NCBI RefSeq assembly: GCF_003402535.2
Contig: NZ_AP025171.1
Location: forward strand, 248,001 to 312,000
DNA from: Cupriavidus sp. P-10
GTDB taxonomy: Bacteria > Pseudomonadota > Gammaproteobacteria > Burkholderiales > Burkholderiaceae
DNA: 64,000 nucleotides
Reading direction: 5' to 3'
The notes beneath the pieces are model-generated. The model did not search any database. It saw only the letters and a list, made by a program, of their open reading frames with translations, and had not been told where the DNA came from. The position numbers and the translations under genes are program-made. Shown here in pieces: positions 63,695 to 64,000 of the stretch; position 1 is the stretch's first letter; each line of letters begins with the position of its first letter.

Positions 63695-63725
63695 AGCCTA
63701 GGTCCGTACCATGGTACGGAGTCAA
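63695..63725 (-). promoter_or_regulatory. MerR-type promoter/operator
   Basis: On the minus strand TTGACT (63720-63725) and TAGGCT (63695-63700) are separated by 19 bp. The spacer contains the perfect palindrome CCGTACCATGGTACGG (63704-63719). Over-long spacers with a central dyad are the hallmark of promoters activated by MerR-family proteins. It points leftward to the DUF2188-like gene and ends 3 nt before the start of the merR-type gene, so it may also repress that gene. Confidence 0.75.
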
Positions 63726-63728
63726 GGG

Positions 63729-64000
63729 ATGGAGCAAACACTGACGATCGGGAAGCTGGCCAAGGCGGCCGGGGTCGGCGTGGAGACGGTACGCTACTAC
63801 CATCGGTGCGGGCTGCTGCCGGTGCCGGAGCGCGCCTTTGGCACGATTCGCCATTACTCGGAACAGAGCCTGCAGCGGCTCCATTTCATCCGCCAGGCCC
63901 AGTCGCTAGGGTTCACGCTGGAAGAAGTCCGGGTACTGCTCCATCAGAACCATGGCAAGTGCAACACGGCCCGCGTGCTGGCCGAGCAAAAGCTTGGTCT
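63729..64000 (+). CDS. MerR-family regulator, truncated at window end
   Basis: The first 90 residues are visible. Winged-helix start (LTIGKLAKAAGVGVETVRYY), HRCGLLPVPERAFGTIRHYS, and then FIRQAQSLGFTLEEVRVLL. A Cys follows in GKCNTARV, the position that binds mercury or other soft metals in MerR itself (Cys79-like). A heavy-metal or thiol-reactive signal is therefore plausible. The gene continues beyond base 64000. Confidence 0.85.
   Translation, partial: MEQTLTIGKLAKAAGVGVETVRYYHRCGLLPVPERAFGTIRHYSEQSLQRLHFIRQAQSLGFTLEEVRVLLHQNHGKCNTARVLAEQKLG

Noticed and set aside
1..64000. tRNA, rRNA, insertion sequence or prophage genes.
   Set aside because: None could be recognised by eye; no transposase or integrase motif was seen in any plausible frame.

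Overview
The window is one end of a large motility region followed by an accessory catabolic region in a high-GC beta-proteobacterium. Gene order (flhDC-motAB-che, then flhBAF-flhG-fliA, then flgNMA and flgB to flgL) and protein character fit the Burkholderiales. A Cupriavidus-type secondary chromosome is the best guess, but this is inference because no rRNA or other taxonomic marker is present.

1-9226 (+): the 3' end of flhD, flhC, motA, motB and the chemotaxis set cheA-W-R-D-B-Y-Z. No receptor gene lies between cheW and cheR. 9227-15599: an accessory block that splits the chemotaxis genes from the export genes. It holds a strongly structured leader-RNA candidate (about 9319-9467), a 34-codon ORF coupled to a 96-aa protein, and on the minus strand a roughly 1,709-aa protein that joins an exonuclease-like domain, a complete RecQ-type helicase and a complete UvrD-type helicase. 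It ends in a C-tract region upstream of flhB. 15600-23257 (+): flhB, flhA, an unusually long flhF, flhG with a degenerate P-loop, fliA and flhE.

23258-36295: a 102-nt near-perfect inverted repeat, then flgN, flgM and flgA on the minus strand, diverging from flgB-C-D-E-F-G-H-I-J-K-L on the plus strand. Well-formed sigma-28 (FliA) promoters precede flgM and flgK. An identical 10-mer, a possible FlhDC half-site, occurs upstream of flhB and of flgB. 36571-38351 (+): a three-gene lipoprotein operon of CsgG, DUF4810 and DUF799 type.

38407-59046: a divergent MarR regulator and a long, tightly packed plus-strand catabolic operon. It encodes an acyl-CoA ligase, a thiolase-like protein with a DUF35 partner, two SDRs, a cupin, an LDH2-type dehydrogenase, RidA, a FAH-family protein, a flavin monooxygenase, a VOC extradiol dioxygenase (frameshifted), an amidohydrolase, an MFS transporter, a V4R protein, two Rieske oxygenase alpha subunits with one reductase and one beta subunit, a porin and an AraC-family regulator. 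Together these suggest uptake, ring hydroxylation, meta-cleavage and CoA-dependent side-chain shortening of an aromatic acid. The substrate cannot be read from the sequence.

59033-63022 (-): a four-gene operon (TauD-type dioxygenase, BKACE, Bug-type binding protein, zinc-free quinone-oxidoreductase-like MDR). 63386-64000: a DUF2188-like small gene on the minus strand, divergent from a truncated MerR-family regulator with a classical 19-bp-spacer MerR promoter between them.
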